Assembly: GCF_030165005.1 (NCBI RefSeq)
Contig: NZ_JASNNW010000029.1
Location: forward strand, 1-45,471
Length of the DNA: 45,471 nt
From: Blastococcus capsensis
Lineage (GTDB): Bacteria; Actinomycetota; Actinomycetes; Mycobacteriales; Geodermatophilaceae
Direction: 5' to 3'
Below are positions 1-8,911 of this stretch, in pieces. Position numbers and translations under genes: made by a program. Position 1 is the first letter of the stretch. The number at the start of each line of letters is the position of its first letter. The notes beneath the pieces are model-generated. The model made no database searches. It worked only from the letters and a program-made list of their open reading frames with translations, and was not told the DNA's origin.

Positions 1-1
1 G

Positions 2-265
2 CTGGTGTGGGCCGACGCCGGATACGCCGGGCGGATGGTCACCTTCGCCACCAAGGTCTTGGCGTTCACCGTCGAGATCGTCAAGCGTGCCGATGACCAG
101 GTCGGCTTCAAGCTGCTGCACCGACGGTGGGTGGTGGAACGAACCTTCGCCTGGATCAGCAAGTACCGCCGCTGCGTACGCGACTACGAGCGACGCATCG
201 ACACCAGCGAGGCCATGATCCACACCGCGATGATCATGACCATGTCACGCCGACTGGCCCGCTGA
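2..265 (+). CDS. IS5-family DDE transposase, C-terminal part (cut by window edge)
   Basis: The reading frame is already open at the left edge and ends at 265, giving about 87 C-terminal residues. It has the typical end of an IS5-type DDE transposase: a WADAGYAG block followed by RRWVVERTFAWISKYRR, which carries the last catalytic acidic residue, and a tail ending MSRRLAR. The 19-bp terminal repeat follows three bases after the stop. The N-terminal half is outside the window. A different copy of the same IS type begins at the right end (45000 onward), in the same orientation. Confidence 0.85.
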   Translation: MVWADAGYAGRMVTFATKVLAFTVEIVKRADDQVGFKLLHRRWVVERTFAWISKYRRCVRDYERRIDTSEAMIHTAMIMTMSRRLAR

Positions 266-267
266 CT

Positions 268-286
268 CAATTCCCGGACACGCACT
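268..286 (+). repeat. IS right terminal inverted repeat (IRR)
   Basis: Read inward on the minus strand it is AGTGCGTGTCCGGGAATTG. It matches 17 of 19 bases of the left terminal repeat at 45000-45018 (AGAGCGTGTCCGGGAACTG). It follows the transposase stop directly. Its outermost base coincides with the last base of the stop codon of the neighbouring minus-strand gene. Confidence 0.75.
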
Positions 287-663
287 CAGACGCGCCGGGG
301 GTCGGGCAGAGACGGCTGCGCGGGGATCGCGGCGGTGTCCGGCCCGTTCTGCGACTGCACCGGGGGGAGCGCATCCAGGTCGAGGACGCGCACGTGGATC
401 ACGTTGCGCTGCTGGAGGGCCGCCCGCAGCGCGCGGTGGAGGCCGTCCTCGAGGTACAGCTCACCGTGCCACTGCACGGCGTGCGGGAAGAGATCGCCGT
501 AGAAGGTGGAGTCGTCGGCCAGCAGTGCGTCGAGGGCCAGTTCGCGCTTGGTCGTCGTCAGGGTGTCCAGCCTGACCTGGCGAGGCGGGATCATCGCCCA
601 GTCGCGGGTGGACAGCCCGTGGTCGGGATAGGGGCGCCCGTTGTGCACGCCTTTGAAGATCAG
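286..663 (-). CDS. Conserved hypothetical protein, Rv2375-like
   Basis: A 125-residue soluble protein with the core [20 protein letters not shown] and then [12 protein letters not shown]. From memory this is the family found beside hrcA in mycobacteria and streptomycetes (Rv2375 type, sometimes labelled VapB-like antitoxin). No toxin partner is present here. The family usually begins MIFKG. Here that peptide is encoded from a CTG codon at 663, with GGAGG eight bases upstream, so I prefer CTG over the GTG at 648. The stop codon lies exactly at the outer end of the IS repeat, so the C-terminus may have been altered by the insertion. Function unknown. Confidence 0.7.
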   Translation of the reverse strand: MIFKGVHNGRPYPDHGLSTRDWAMIPPRQVRLDTLTTTKRELALDALLADDSTFYGDLFPHAVQWHGELYLEDGLHRALRAALQQRNVIHVRVLDLDALPPVQSQNGPDTAAIPAQPSLPDPRRV

Positions 664-800
664 GGGACCGACCTCCGCTCTCAGCCCCGCCCCGGGGCGC
701 CGACGCGGTCCACCCTAGACGCCGCGGGGCGGGCCCGTCGGGGCTCCCCGGCAGGGGTGAGGACCCTCGCGAGCCACGCGACGGCACCGGCGGTCGCACG

Positions 801-836
801 TATGCTGACTTGGCACTCCGTCCGTGCGAGTGCCAG
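801..836 (+). promoter_or_regulatory. hrcA promoter with CIRCE operator
   Basis: The operator TTGGCACTC-N9-GAGTGCCAG lies at 810-836 and contains a perfect 8-bp inverted repeat with the canonical 9-base spacer. CIRCE is the binding site of HrcA. A likely -10 box, TATGCT, lies at 801-806, so the operator would cover the transcription start. A -35 box is not obvious. The hrcA-dnaJ2-rsmE group is therefore probably autoregulated by HrcA and induced by heat. Confidence 0.9.
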
Positions 837-929
837 TCCGGGGGTGTCCCGGACGGCTGCCAGGCCTCGGGACATCGCTTCGGCGTCCGGCGCCGCACGG
901 CGCGTCGACCGGTACGGGGAGGTGTCACC

Positions 930-1952
930 GTGGCGCACGACGAACGCCGCCTGGAGGTACTCCGGGCCGTCGTCCAGGACTTCGTCTCGACCAACGACCC
1001 GGTGGGCAGCAAGGCCCTCGCCGAGCGCCACGACCTGGGCGTCTCCCCAGCGACCATCCGCAACGACATGGCGGTGCTGGAGGAGCAGGGCTACATCACC
1101 CAGCCGCACACCAGCGCCGGCCGGGTGCCCACCGACAAGGGCTACCGGCTGTTCGTCGACCGGCTGTCGGCGGTCAAGCCGCTGTCGCCGGCCGAGCGGC
1201 GGGCGATCGAGCGGTTCCTGGACGGCGCGGTGGACCTGCACGACGTCCTGGGCCGCACCGTCCGGCTGCTCGCCCAGCTGACCCGCCAGGTGGCCGTGGT
1301 CCAGTACCCGACCCTCTCCCGCAGCGCCGTCCGGCACCTCGAGGTCGTCCAGGTCGCTTCCGGCCGGCTGCTGGTGGTGCTCATCACCGACACCGGCCGG
1401 GTGGAGCAGCGGGTCGTCGAGTGCCCGGCCGACGTCGAACCCGGTGCCGTCCCGGAGCTGCGCACCCTGCTCAACTCCGCCTTCGCCGGGGTGAAGCTCG
1501 GTGAGGCCGGGGACAAGGTGCCCGGCCTGCTGGAGACGGCGCCGCCGCACCTCCGGAGCCTGGTCGCCGCGGTGAGCGCCACCCTCATGGAGACCCTCGT
1601 CGAGCCCAGCGAGGACCGGCTGGTCGTCGGGGGGACGGCGAACCTGGCCCGCGGCAGCGCCATGGATTTCCCCGGCACGATGCGGCCGCTGCTGGAGGCG
1701 CTCGAGGAGCAGGTGGTCGTCCTGCGGCTGATGAGCGAGGTCGACGCGAGCACCGTGCTGGTGCGGATCGGCGAGGAGAACGCCCACGAGGCGCTGTCGG
1801 GTGCGTCGCTGGTCACCGTCGGGTACGGCTCGGCCGACCGGGCGCTGGGCGGTCTCGGCATCGTGGGCCCGACCCGCATGGATTACCCAGGGAACATGGC
1901 CGCGGTCCGCGCCGTGGCCCGCTACGTCGGCCATCTGCTGGCCGAGAGCTGA
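930..1952 (+). CDS. hrcA: Heat-inducible transcription repressor HrcA
   Basis: 340 residues, usual length for HrcA. The protein represses heat-shock genes by binding CIRCE, and its folding depends on GroEL. The N-terminal winged helix is clear: residues 1-75 include [20 protein letters not shown] and [24 protein letters not shown]-like domain fills most of the rest, with [17 protein letters not shown] near the end. The GTG at 930 is chosen because GGGGAGG lies eight bases upstream and the protein then starts MAHDERR as in relatives. dnaJ2 follows 14 bases after the stop. A CIRCE site upstream indicates autoregulation. Confidence 0.96.
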   Translation: MAHDERRLEVLRAVVQDFVSTNDPVGSKALAERHDLGVSPATIRNDMAVLEEQGYITQPHTSAGRVPTDKGYRLFVDRLSAVKPLSPAERRAIERFLDGAVDLHDVLGRTVRLLAQLTRQVAVVQYPTLSRSAVRHLEVVQVASGRLLVVLITDTGRVEQRVVECPADVEPGAVPELRTLLNSAFAGVKLGEAGDKVPGLLETAPPHLRSLVAAVSATLMETLVEPSEDRLVVGGTANLARGSAMDFPGTMRPLLEALEEQVVVLRLMSEVDASTVLVRIGEENAHEALSGASLVTVGYGSADRALGGLGIVGPTRMDYPGNMAAVRAVARYVGHLLAES

Positions 1953-1966
1953 GGACGAGAACTTCG

Positions 1967-3097
1967 ATGGCAACCGACTACTACGGCGTGCTGGGCCTGG
2001 CCCAGGGAGCGACCGACCAGGACATCAAGCGCGCCTACCGGCGGCTGGCCCGGGACCTGCACCCCGACGTCAACCCCGACCCCGAGGCGAAGGACCGCTT
2101 CCAGGAGGTCAGCCGCGCCTACGAGGCCCTGACCGATCCGGAGAAGCGCCGGATCGTCGACCTCGGCGGTGACCCGTTCGACTCCGGCGCGGGTGCCGGG
2201 GCCGGTTTCGGCGGCGCCGGGTTCGGTGGTCTGGGCGACATCATGGACGCCTTCTTCGGCGGCGCGGCCGCCCGTGGTCCGCGCAGCCGCACCCGCGCCG
2301 GCCGGGACGCGCTGATCCCGGTCGAGCTCGAGCTGGACGAGACGGTCTTCGGCGTCACCAAGGAGATCACCGTCGACACCGCCGTCCTCTGCGAGACCTG
2401 CGCCGGGGCCGGTACCGCGCCCGGCACGCACGTCGCCACCTGCGGCACCTGCTCCGGCCGGGGCGAGGTGCAGAGCGTGCAGCGCGGCTTCCTCGGCCAG
2501 GTCGTCTCCAGCCGCCCCTGCCCCACCTGCTCGGGCACCGGTCAGGTCATCCCCGAACCCTGCCCGAAGTGCGCCGGCGATGGCCGCGTCCGCGCCCGCC
2601 GCTCCATCTCGGTGAAGGTGCCGGCCGGTGTCGAGGACGGCATGCGCATCCGGCTCACCGGCCAGGGCGAGGTCGGTCCCGGTGGCGGCCCGGCCGGCGA
2701 CCTGTACGTGGAGGTGCACGAGCGCCCGCACGACGTCTTCACCCGGGACGGCGTGGACCTGCACTGCCGCGTCACCCTGCCGATGACCTCGGCCGCCCTG
2801 GGCACGACGCTGAACCTCAAGACGCTCGACGGCGAGGAGGAGCTGGACATCCGGCCCGGCACCCAGTCGGGCAGCGTGCTCACCCTGCGGGCGCACGGCG
2901 CCCCGCGGCTGCGCGCCACCGGGCGGGGCAACCTGCTCGTGCACGTCGAGGTCCAGACGCCGACCAGGCTCGACGGCGAGCAGGAGAAGCTGCTGCGCGA
3001 GCTGGCCGCCCTCCGGGGCGAGGACCGGCCCGACGCCAACCGCGAGGCGCAGGGCGGTCTGTTCTCGCGCGTCCGCGACGTCTTCAACGGCCGCTGA
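1967..3097 (+). CDS. dnaJ2: Chaperone protein DnaJ (DnaJ2 type)
   Basis: 376 residues. This DnaK co-chaperone stimulates DnaK ATPase and binds unfolded protein. All domains are present: a J domain (about 1-66) with the HPD motif in RDLHPDVN; a Gly/Phe-rich linker (about 75-100); and a zinc domain with four repeats of CxxCxGxG type ([32 protein letters not shown]). Two C-terminal substrate-binding beta domains follow. The place directly after hrcA, rather than after dnaK-grpE, marks it as the DnaJ2 paralogue of actinobacteria. It is very likely co-transcribed with hrcA under CIRCE control. Confidence 0.96.
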   Translation: MATDYYGVLGLAQGATDQDIKRAYRRLARDLHPDVNPDPEAKDRFQEVSRAYEALTDPEKRRIVDLGGDPFDSGAGAGAGFGGAGFGGLGDIMDAFFGGAAARGPRSRTRAGRDALIPVELELDETVFGVTKEITVDTAVLCETCAGAGTAPGTHVATCGTCSGRGEVQSVQRGFLGQVVSSRPCPTCSGTGQVIPEPCPKCAGDGRVRARRSISVKVPAGVEDGMRIRLTGQGEVGPGGGPAGDLYVEVHERPHDVFTRDGVDLHCRVTLPMTSAALGTTLNLKTLDGEEELDIRPGTQSGSVLTLRAHGAPRLRATGRGNLLVHVEVQTPTRLDGEQEKLLRELAALRGEDRPDANREAQGGLFSRVRDVFNGR

Positions 3098-3100
3098 CCC

Positions 3101-3850
3101 GTGAGCGACGCCCCGCAGCTCGACGGCGCACCGCTCTTCCTCGTCGACGACCTGCCCGACGCACCCGAGCTCCTGGTCGCCGGGGCGGAGGGGCGGCACG
3201 CGGTCGAGGTGCTCCGCCTGGGGCCGGGGGAGCGGGTGCGCGTCGGCGACGGCCACGGCACCGTCGCCGAAGGCGAGGTGGCGGCCGCGGTAGCCTCGGG
3301 CCTGCGGGTCGCGGTGCGCAGCCGGTTCGAGGTGCCGCCGCCGGCTGTGGCGTTCGTCCTGGTCCAGGCGCTGCCCAAGGGCGACCACGGACCGCTCGCC
3401 GTCGACCTCGCCACCGAGCTCGGCGTCGACCGGATCGTTCCGTGGCAGGCCTCGCGGTGCGTGACGCGGTGGCGCGACGACCGCGTGGCGAAGGGGGTCG
3501 CCAAGTGGCGCTCCGCGGCCCGGGCGGCGGCCAAGCAGTCGCGCCGGCCGCGGCTGCCGGAGGTCACCGAGCCGATGACCACGCGGGACGTCTGCGGGCT
3601 GCTGGCCGACGCCGACCTCGCCGTCGTGCTGCACGAGGCCGCCCGCCGTCCCCTGGCGGAGCTGCCGCTGCCCGACGCCGGAACGGTGGTGATCGTCGTC
3701 GGCCCCGAGGGCGGTCTCGCCGACGGCGAGGTGGTCGCCTTCCGCGCCGCCGGCGCCGAGCCGGTGCGGCTGGGGCCCGAGGTGCTGCGGACCTCCACCG
3801 CCGGCGCCGCCGCCCTCGCCGCGCTCTCCGCGCGCACCCGCTGGGCGTAG
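3101..3850 (+). CDS. rsmE: 16S rRNA (uracil-1498-N3)-methyltransferase RsmE
   Basis: 249 residues. It methylates N3 of U1498 in 16S rRNA using SAM. The C-terminal SPOUT (trefoil knot) signatures are clear: VVGPEGGLADGE and then LGPEVLRTSTAGAAALAAL. An N-terminal PUA-like domain covers about the first 70 residues (EGRHAVEVLRLGPGERVRVGDG). The GTG start lies three bases after the dnaJ2 stop, so it is the third gene of the hrcA operon, as in mycobacteria (Rv2372c). Confidence 0.95.
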   Translation: MSDAPQLDGAPLFLVDDLPDAPELLVAGAEGRHAVEVLRLGPGERVRVGDGHGTVAEGEVAAAVASGLRVAVRSRFEVPPPAVAFVLVQALPKGDHGPLAVDLATELGVDRIVPWQASRCVTRWRDDRVAKGVAKWRSAARAAAKQSRRPRLPEVTEPMTTRDVCGLLADADLAVVLHEAARRPLAELPLPDAGTVVIVVGPEGGLADGEVVAFRAAGAEPVRLGPEVLRTSTAGAAALAALSARTRWA

Positions 3851-3942
3851 CAGGCAGGGTTCGCCGTGACGCGGGGCCCGGAGGGCTCCCGGCACGGTGG
3901 ACGGACGACTCGTCGCAGCCGGGGGAGTGCACCTGGCCGTGG

Positions 3943-3961
3943 TGCGGTCCGGAGGACCGCA
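3943..3961. terminator. Hairpin between convergent genes
   Basis: TGCGGTCC-GGA-GGACCGCA is a perfect 8-bp stem with a 3-base loop, in the short space between rsmE (+) and the permease gene (-), three bases from the permease stop. It has no T-run. It may act as a bidirectional terminator for the converging units. The rest of 3851-3964 shows no gene. Confidence 0.5.
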
Positions 3962-3964
3962 GTG

Positions 3965-5584
3965 TCATCGCAGTACCGCACGGGCGCGGTCGCTCACCAG
4001 GTCCACCAGGAACGTGAGCAGGACGATCGCGGTGAGCACGGTGGTGACGGCCGCCCAGTCGAACGACGACGTCTCGGCCGAGAGCAGCACGCCGATCCCG
4101 CCGGCGCCGAGCAGCCCCACCAGCACGGTGTCGCGGATCGCCACCTCCCACCGGTAGAGCGCCAGCGCGAGCACCGGTCCGGCCAGGGTCGGTGCCGTCC
4201 CGTAGAGCCGGCTGCCGGCCGCCGACGCACCGGAGGCCCGCAGGGCCGCACTGGGACGCCGGTCGGCCTCCTCCACCGCCTCACCGACCAGCCGGCCCAG
4301 CACCCCCATCGTGTAGACGCCGATCGCCAGGGCACCGGGCAGGACGCCGGGCAAGAGCACGAAGAGCAGGACCAGGGCCCACACCGGCGGCGGCACGGCG
4401 CGCAGCAGGAGCAGGCCGAGGCGGGTCAGCACCCCGACGGCCCGGCGTGCCGCGCCGGCGGGAGCGGAGGGCCGGGCCGCGAACGGGGCGAGCGCCACGG
4501 CTCCGACGGTGGCGAAGACGATGCCCAGCACCGACATCTGGATCGTGACCAGCGCGGTGGCCCAGACGGTGGCGAGCAGGCCGCCGTCGGTGGCCGGCGG
4601 CCACGCGGCCGAGACGACGTAGCCCAGCTGCTCCGCGGTGCGGGCGGAGAACAGCGCGGCGGGCGTGAGCGCCAGGTACCAGGCGGACCAGACCGCGAGC
4701 GCGACCACCGCGGCGACGGCTCCGGTGAGCACCCGGTCGCGCCGGTACGCCGCTCCACCCGGGGGCGGGGCCGCGACCCGGCGGCGGACCGCGCGGCCGG
4801 CGACGTCGGCTGCCAGGCACAGGGCGGCGAGCGCGTAGACCGTCGTCCAGACCTGCTCCCAGCGCAGCGAGCTGAACGACAGGGCCAGCTGGTAGCCCAG
4901 CCCGCCGGCGCCGATCAGGCCGAGGACGACCGCCGAGCGGACCGCGCACTCGAGCCGGTAGAAGGAGTAGGACAGCAACCCGCCGGCGGCGGTGGGGAGC
5001 AACCCGTAGAGCACCGCGCTGGCGCGCCCGGCCCCGGCCGCGAGCAGGGCGTCGTGCCCGCCGCGGGGCGCCTCGTCGAGCAGGTCGGCGAAGACCTTGG
5101 CGGTGATGGCGCCGTAGGGGATGGCGATGGCCAGCACGCCCACCCACGGGTCCAGACCCAGCACGTTGACCAGCAGCAGCCCCCAGACGGCCTCGTGCAG
5201 GCCCCGGGGCAGCGCCAGCGCCGCGCGGGTCGCGCGCCAGCCGGGCCGGCGCCGTCCCCAGGTGGCCCGCGCGACCAGCGGCGCCCCGAGGGCGCCGAGC
5301 AGCACCGACAGGCCGGCGCCGAGGACCGCGTAGGCGAGGGTGACCAGGGTCGCCTCGGTGACGACAGCGAGAAACCCGGCGCCCAGTTCCGGCCGCAGCG
5401 CGGCGGAGAGGAAGCGGCCGACCTCGCCGCTGCCCGCGGGGTTGACCACCGGCCCCGGGAAGAGCCCGCTTCCGGCCAGCGACCACGCCACCAGGGCGAG
5501 GCCGGCCAGGGACCATCCCCAGCGCCGCCGGTTCCGGCGCAGCCGCGGCCCGGGCGGCGCCGCCCGCGACAGGACGGCGGTCAC
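3965..5584 (-). CDS. ABC transporter permease, two fused PhnE-like domains
   Basis: 539 residues, about twice the length of a single PhnE. It forms the membrane channel of a phosphonate/phosphate/selenate-type importer. Two homologous halves are visible, each with the ABC-coupling (EAA) loop near its end: LLAAGAGRASAVLYGLLPTA with LGLIGAGGLGYQL in the first, and LRASGASAAGSRLYGTAPTL with VGLLGAGGIGVLL in the second. One polypeptide could thus replace the usual homodimer. It starts at GTG 5584 in a GTGA overlap with the stop of the ATPase gene. It is the last gene of a three-gene minus-strand operon. Confidence 0.85.
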   Translation of the reverse strand: MTAVLSRAAPPGPRLRRNRRRWGWSLAGLALVAWSLAGSGLFPGPVVNPAGSGEVGRFLSAALRPELGAGFLAVVTEATLVTLAYAVLGAGLSVLLGALGAPLVARATWGRRRPGWRATRAALALPRGLHEAVWGLLLVNVLGLDPWVGVLAIAIPYGAITAKVFADLLDEAPRGGHDALLAAGAGRASAVLYGLLPTAAGGLLSYSFYRLECAVRSAVVLGLIGAGGLGYQLALSFSSLRWEQVWTTVYALAALCLAADVAGRAVRRRVAAPPPGGAAYRRDRVLTGAVAAVVALAVWSAWYLALTPAALFSARTAEQLGYVVSAAWPPATDGGLLATVWATALVTIQMSVLGIVFATVGAVALAPFAARPSAPAGAARRAVGVLTRLGLLLLRAVPPPVWALVLLFVLLPGVLPGALAIGVYTMGVLGRLVGEAVEEADRRPSAALRASGASAAGSRLYGTAPTLAGPVLALALYRWEVAIRDTVLVGLLGAGGIGVLLSAETSSFDWAAVTTVLTAIVLLTFLVDLVSDRARAVLR

Positions 5585-6327
5585 CGGGTGACCCCGTAGA
5601 ACGCCTCCAGTTCCGGCACGGTGAGCGTGCGGGCCGGGGCGTCGAGGACCACCCGGCCGTCGGCCAGCCCGACCACGCGGTCGCAGTGCCGCAGGGCCAG
5701 CGCGGGGTCGTGCAGGCAGGCCAGCAGCGCGCCTCCGGCGGCGGTGGTCAGCTCGCCGAGCAGCTCGAGCGCGAGGTCGGCCAGCGCCGGGTCGAGCGCG
5801 GACGCCGGCTCGTCGGCCAGCACCAGTTCCGGCTGCTGCAGGAGCAGCCGGGCCAGCGCGACCCGTTGCCGCTGTCCGCCGGAGAGCCGGTCGGTGCGCT
5901 CGTACATCCGGTCCGCCAGGCCGACCTGCGCCAGCACGTCGTGCACCTCGCCGGTGCCCTGCGGCCGCACCAGCGACCACGCGGCCCGGGCCGCGGACCA
6001 CGAGCCCAGCCGGCCCGCGTTGACGTTGTGCACCACCCGGAGGGCGCCGGGGAGCTCCAGACCCTGGTGGATCGTGCCGGTGCGCGCCCGGAGCCGGCGC
6101 AGCTCCCGGCCGCGCAGGGCGGCCGGGTCGGCACCGAGCACGCGCACCTCGCCGGCGCTCGGCCGCACCGACCCGTTGAGGACGCCCAGGAGCGTGGACT
6201 TCCCGGCGCCGGAGGCCCCGACGACGGCGAGCCGCTCACCCGCGGCCACCTCGAGGTCCACGCCGGTAAGGGCGGTGGTGCCGCCGAAGCGCACCTCGAT
6301 CCCGGTGAGCCGCGCGAGCGCGCTCAG
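5581..6327 (-). CDS. ABC transporter ATP-binding protein, PhnC-like
   Basis: 248 residues. ATPase subunit of the importer. It has Walker A (GASGAGKSTLL), a Q-loop at IHQGLELPGAL, the ABC signature LSGGQRQRVALARLL, Walker B (LVLADEPASALDP) and a switch histidine in CLHDPALAL. The frame offers no ATG or GTG near the correct N-terminus. The best start is a CTG at 6327 that overlaps the upstream stop as CTGA; a GTG at 6294 would cut into the first beta strand. The substrate cannot be read from the ATPase. Confidence 0.85.
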   Translation of the reverse strand: MSALARLTGIEVRFGGTTALTGVDLEVAAGERLAVVGASGAGKSTLLGVLNGSVRPSAGEVRVLGADPAALRGRELRRLRARTGTIHQGLELPGALRVVHNVNAGRLGSWSAARAAWSLVRPQGTGEVHDVLAQVGLADRMYERTDRLSGGQRQRVALARLLLQQPELVLADEPASALDPALADLALELLGELTTAAGGALLACLHDPALALRHCDRVVGLADGRVVLDAPARTLTVPELEAFYGVTR

Positions 6328-7340
6328 TTGACCAGCCCCAGGTCGCGGCCGATCTGCTCGATCTGCTCGTAGTTCGCCGCCTCGGTGGGGACGAACGACT
6401 CCGCACCGAAGAGGTCGAGCACCTCGGCGTCGGCCGGGTCGTCGGCCGAGAGTCCGGTGAAGTGATCGGTCAGCCGCTGCGGCAGGTCGTCGCCGAACCG
6501 CTCGACCGCGTCGGGGCCCAGCAGCCAGTGGTAGTCGGAGTACGCGGGGCTCCGCGCGTACCGGACGACCGACGGGGGGATCTCCCCGGCGGCCTTCCGC
6601 GCCTCGAAGACCTGCTCGTTGAGCACCCCGGCCTGGTAGCTGCCCGATGCCACCAGGGCGAGGGTTGCGTCGTGCGAGCCGGAGAAGCCCGGGCCGCCCG
6701 GGAATCCGGCGGGATCCACCCCCTGCTCGGCCAGGAACCAGGCGGGCATCAGCCGGCCGGAGGTGGAGGTTTCGCTGCCGTAGGTGAAACGCAGGTCGGC
6801 CAGCGGCGCCAGGTCGTCGGACGGCGCCAGCCCGGTCGCCTCGTTCACCACGAAGACGGAGTGGAAGTCCGCGTCGACGTCGCGCTGGGCGATCGGCACC
6901 GACCCGGGGGTCTGCAGGCGGGCCTGGACGCCGGTGAGGCCGCCGAACCAGACGAGATCGAGGTCGCCGGTGCGGAAGAGCGACACGGCGGCGGCGTAGT
7001 CGGTGACCGGCACGTACTCGACGTCGACGCCGAGAGCCTCGGACAGCGAGTCGGCGACCGTGCCGTGCAGCCGCTGCAGGACCTCGGGGTCCTGGTCGGG
7101 GACGGCGCCGATGCGCAACGGTTCCTGCCGGTCGGCTGCCGGGGCGGCGCCGCAGCCGGCGAGGACGGCGGCGAGCAGGAGGGCGATCACCGTGCGGGCG
7201 CGGTAGGCGAACGGGCGAGGAACGGATCCGGGACCGGGGCCACCCGACCGGGCGGCGGCTGCGCTGCGCACTACGTGCGCGCTGGAGGGACGGGGCGGGG
7301 CACGGGGCACCTCCGGGGAACGGGAGAGGGAGCGCCCCAT
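6324..7340 (-). CDS. Phosphonate/selenate-type ABC transporter substrate-binding lipoprotein, PhnD-like
   Basis: Up to 338 residues. It is exported and lipid-anchored: IALLLAAVLAGCG is a lipobox with the acylated Cys. The mature part has PhnD-family features: LRIGAVPDQDP, then VPVTDYAAAVSLFRTGDLDL and WFGGLTGVQARLQTPGSVP. From memory these resemble the PhnD subgroup annotated as putative selenate-binding, but phosphonate or phosphite cannot be excluded. The N-terminus before the signal peptide is unusually long from the ATG at 7340; a GTG at 7271 would give a more normal leader, but neither has a good ribosome site. First gene of the operon. Confidence 0.8.
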   Translation of the reverse strand: MGRSLSRSPEVPRAPPRPSSAHVVRSAAAARSGGPGPGSVPRPFAYRARTVIALLLAAVLAGCGAAPAADRQEPLRIGAVPDQDPEVLQRLHGTVADSLSEALGVDVEYVPVTDYAAAVSLFRTGDLDLVWFGGLTGVQARLQTPGSVPIAQRDVDADFHSVFVVNEATGLAPSDDLAPLADLRFTYGSETSTSGRLMPAWFLAEQGVDPAGFPGGPGFSGSHDATLALVASGSYQAGVLNEQVFEARKAAGEIPPSVVRYARSPAYSDYHWLLGPDAVERFGDDLPQRLTDHFTGLSADDPADAEVLDLFGAESFVPTEAANYEQIEQIGRDLGLVN

Positions 7341-7598
7341 CCTGCACCGGCGTGACGGGATCGGTGCAGCGCGCCGTCGACGCGCGACCGGGCGCCGGCG
7401 TCGGTCACGTTCTGGGCACGCTTGCCCGGCCCCCGTCCGCGAGCGGAGCCGCGGTGCCTACTGTGACGGCCGTAACCGGCCGACCGACCGCGGTCGGCCC
7501 ACGGCGCCTGAGCGGCAGGGGCAGACCCCGTCCGCCCGGGGGGACGCGCGGCCACCCGTCGGGGCCGGCGTGGTCGTCGTGTTCGACAAGGGAGAGAC

Positions 7599-8780
7599 AT
7601 GCGCACCAAGCTCTACACCGTGGCCGCGGCGAGCGCCGCGGCGCTCGTCCTCGCCTCCTGCTCCTCCGGTGACTCCGGCGGCGGGGACTCCACCGCCGCC
7701 TCCGGGGGCCTGACCGGCGAGGGCAGCGGCGACTCGTGCACCATCGAGGGCGAGGTGCCCGTCGGCGCGGTGCTGAGCCTCACCGGCGCGGCGGCCAGCT
7801 ACGGCGAGTCGCAGCAGCGCGGCCTGGAGCTGGCGGCCGCCGAGCTGGCCGAGCAGGACGGCGTCACCTACGACCTGACGATCGAGGACGACCAGACCGA
7901 CCCGCGTCAGGCCATCACGCTGTTCGACGAGTTCGTCAACGACGGCGCGAGCCTGGTCATCGGGCCCACGCTGTCCAACGCCGCCGTGCAGGCCGACCCG
8001 ATCGCCCAGGAGGCCGGCGTCCCGGTGCTCGGCATCTCCAACACGGCCGCGGGCGTCACCGAGATCGGGGACTACATCTTCCGCGACTCCCTGACCGAGC
8101 AGGCGGTCATCCCGCAGACCATCGAGGCCGCCACCGAGCAGTTCGGGCTCGAGAACGTGGTCGTCATGTACAGCAACGACGACGCGTTCACCGAGTCCGG
8201 CTACGAGGCGTTCGCCGCCGCGCTGGAGGAGCAGGGCGTCGAGATCAGCGAGACGATCACCTTCTCCAAGTCCGACACCGACTTCCGGGCGCTGCTCACC
8301 CAGGCCCAGGAGAGCGACCCCGATGCGATCGTCGTCTCGGCGCTGATCGAGGCCGCCGTGCCGCTGGTCACCCAGGCCCGCGAGCTGGGCATCGACGTGC
8401 CGATCATCGGTGGCAACGGGTTCAACAACCCGCGGCTGATGGCCGACGCCGGCGAGGCGGCCGAAGGCGTCGTCGTCGGCGCCGCGTGGAACTCCTCCTC
8501 CGACAACCCGGAGAACCAGGCGTTCCTCGAGGCCTACGAGGCGGAGTACGGCGCCCAGCCCGACCAGTTCGCCGCGCAGGCGTACACCGGCCTGAAGCTG
8601 GTCGACCAGGCCGTGCGCGCCAACTGCTCCGCGGAGCGGGACAGCATCCAGGAGGCGCTCGGCCAGATCGAGAACGTCCCCACGGTGCTCGGTGAGTTCT
8701 CCATCGACGAGAACCGCGACGCCGACCACCCCGCCGTCGTGCAGGTGGTCGAGAACGGCTCGTTCGCCGTCCTGGAGTGA
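7599..8780 (+). CDS. livK: Branched-chain amino acid-type ABC transporter substrate-binding lipoprotein
   Basis: 393 residues. Extracytoplasmic binding protein of a LIV-type importer. The signal peptide ends in the lipobox ALVLASCSS, followed by a Ser/Gly-rich linker. The body is a type I periplasmic binding fold (Peripla_BP_6): VGAVLSLTGAAASYGESQQ, then LVIGPTLSNAAVQADPIAQE and a C-terminal DQFAAQAYTGLKLVDQA. GGGAGA lies a few bases before the ATG. It heads the livK-H-MG-F cluster. Two strong hairpins separate it from livH, which probably makes this subunit more abundant than the membrane parts. The ligand could be an amino acid, amide or urea-like compound. Confidence 0.9.
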   Translation: MRTKLYTVAAASAAALVLASCSSGDSGGGDSTAASGGLTGEGSGDSCTIEGEVPVGAVLSLTGAAASYGESQQRGLELAAAELAEQDGVTYDLTIEDDQTDPRQAITLFDEFVNDGASLVIGPTLSNAAVQADPIAQEAGVPVLGISNTAAGVTEIGDYIFRDSLTEQAVIPQTIEAATEQFGLENVVVMYSNDDAFTESGYEAFAAALEEQGVEISETITFSKSDTDFRALLTQAQESDPDAIVVSALIEAAVPLVTQARELGIDVPIIGGNGFNNPRLMADAGEAAEGVVVGAAWNSSSDNPENQAFLEAYEAEYGAQPDQFAAQAYTGLKLVDQAVRANCSAERDSIQEALGQIENVPTVLGEFSIDENRDADHPAVVQVVENGSFAVLE

Positions 8781-8791
8781 TCCGGCACGTG

Positions 8792-8864
8792 GCCCCGGCC
8801 GGCTGACCGGCCGGGGCTGCTCGCGACCTCGCCGGGGGTCCGGTCCTCGGACCGGGCCCCCGGC
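8792..8864 (+). terminator. Two tandem intercistronic hairpins between livK and livH
   Basis: The first stem is GCCCCGGCCGG-CTGA-CCGGCCGGGGC (8792-8817), a perfect 11 bp. The second has 16-base arms at 8831-8846 and 8849-8864 with a single G-T pair. Neither has a T-run, so they look like partial terminators or 3' mRNA stabilisers that set the ratio of binding protein to permease rather than full stops. Confidence 0.6.
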
Positions 8865-8911
8865 GGTCTGTCGGCTACCGTGCCCGCACCCACGACGAGA
8901 CAGGGACCGCT

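Noticed and set aside
286..663. VapB antitoxin of a VapBC pair
   Set aside because: No PIN-domain toxin is next to it on either side, and the hrcA-linked family is conserved without one.
1922..3895. Long minus-strand open frame opposite dnaJ2 and rsmE
   Set aside because: High GC keeps the antisense frame free of stops. The product is Gly/Ala/Arg-rich with no domain, while the plus strand holds two clear conserved genes.
3866..5599. 577-codon plus-strand open frame
   Set aside because: It lies antisense to the double permease, is extremely Gly/Arg/Gln-rich and has no recognisable motif. It is a compositional shadow.
6324..7340. Firm assignment of the PhnD-like protein to phosphonate or selenate
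   Set aside because: Binding-pocket residues cannot be assigned by eye, and no C-P lyase, phosphonatase or selenium genes are nearby.
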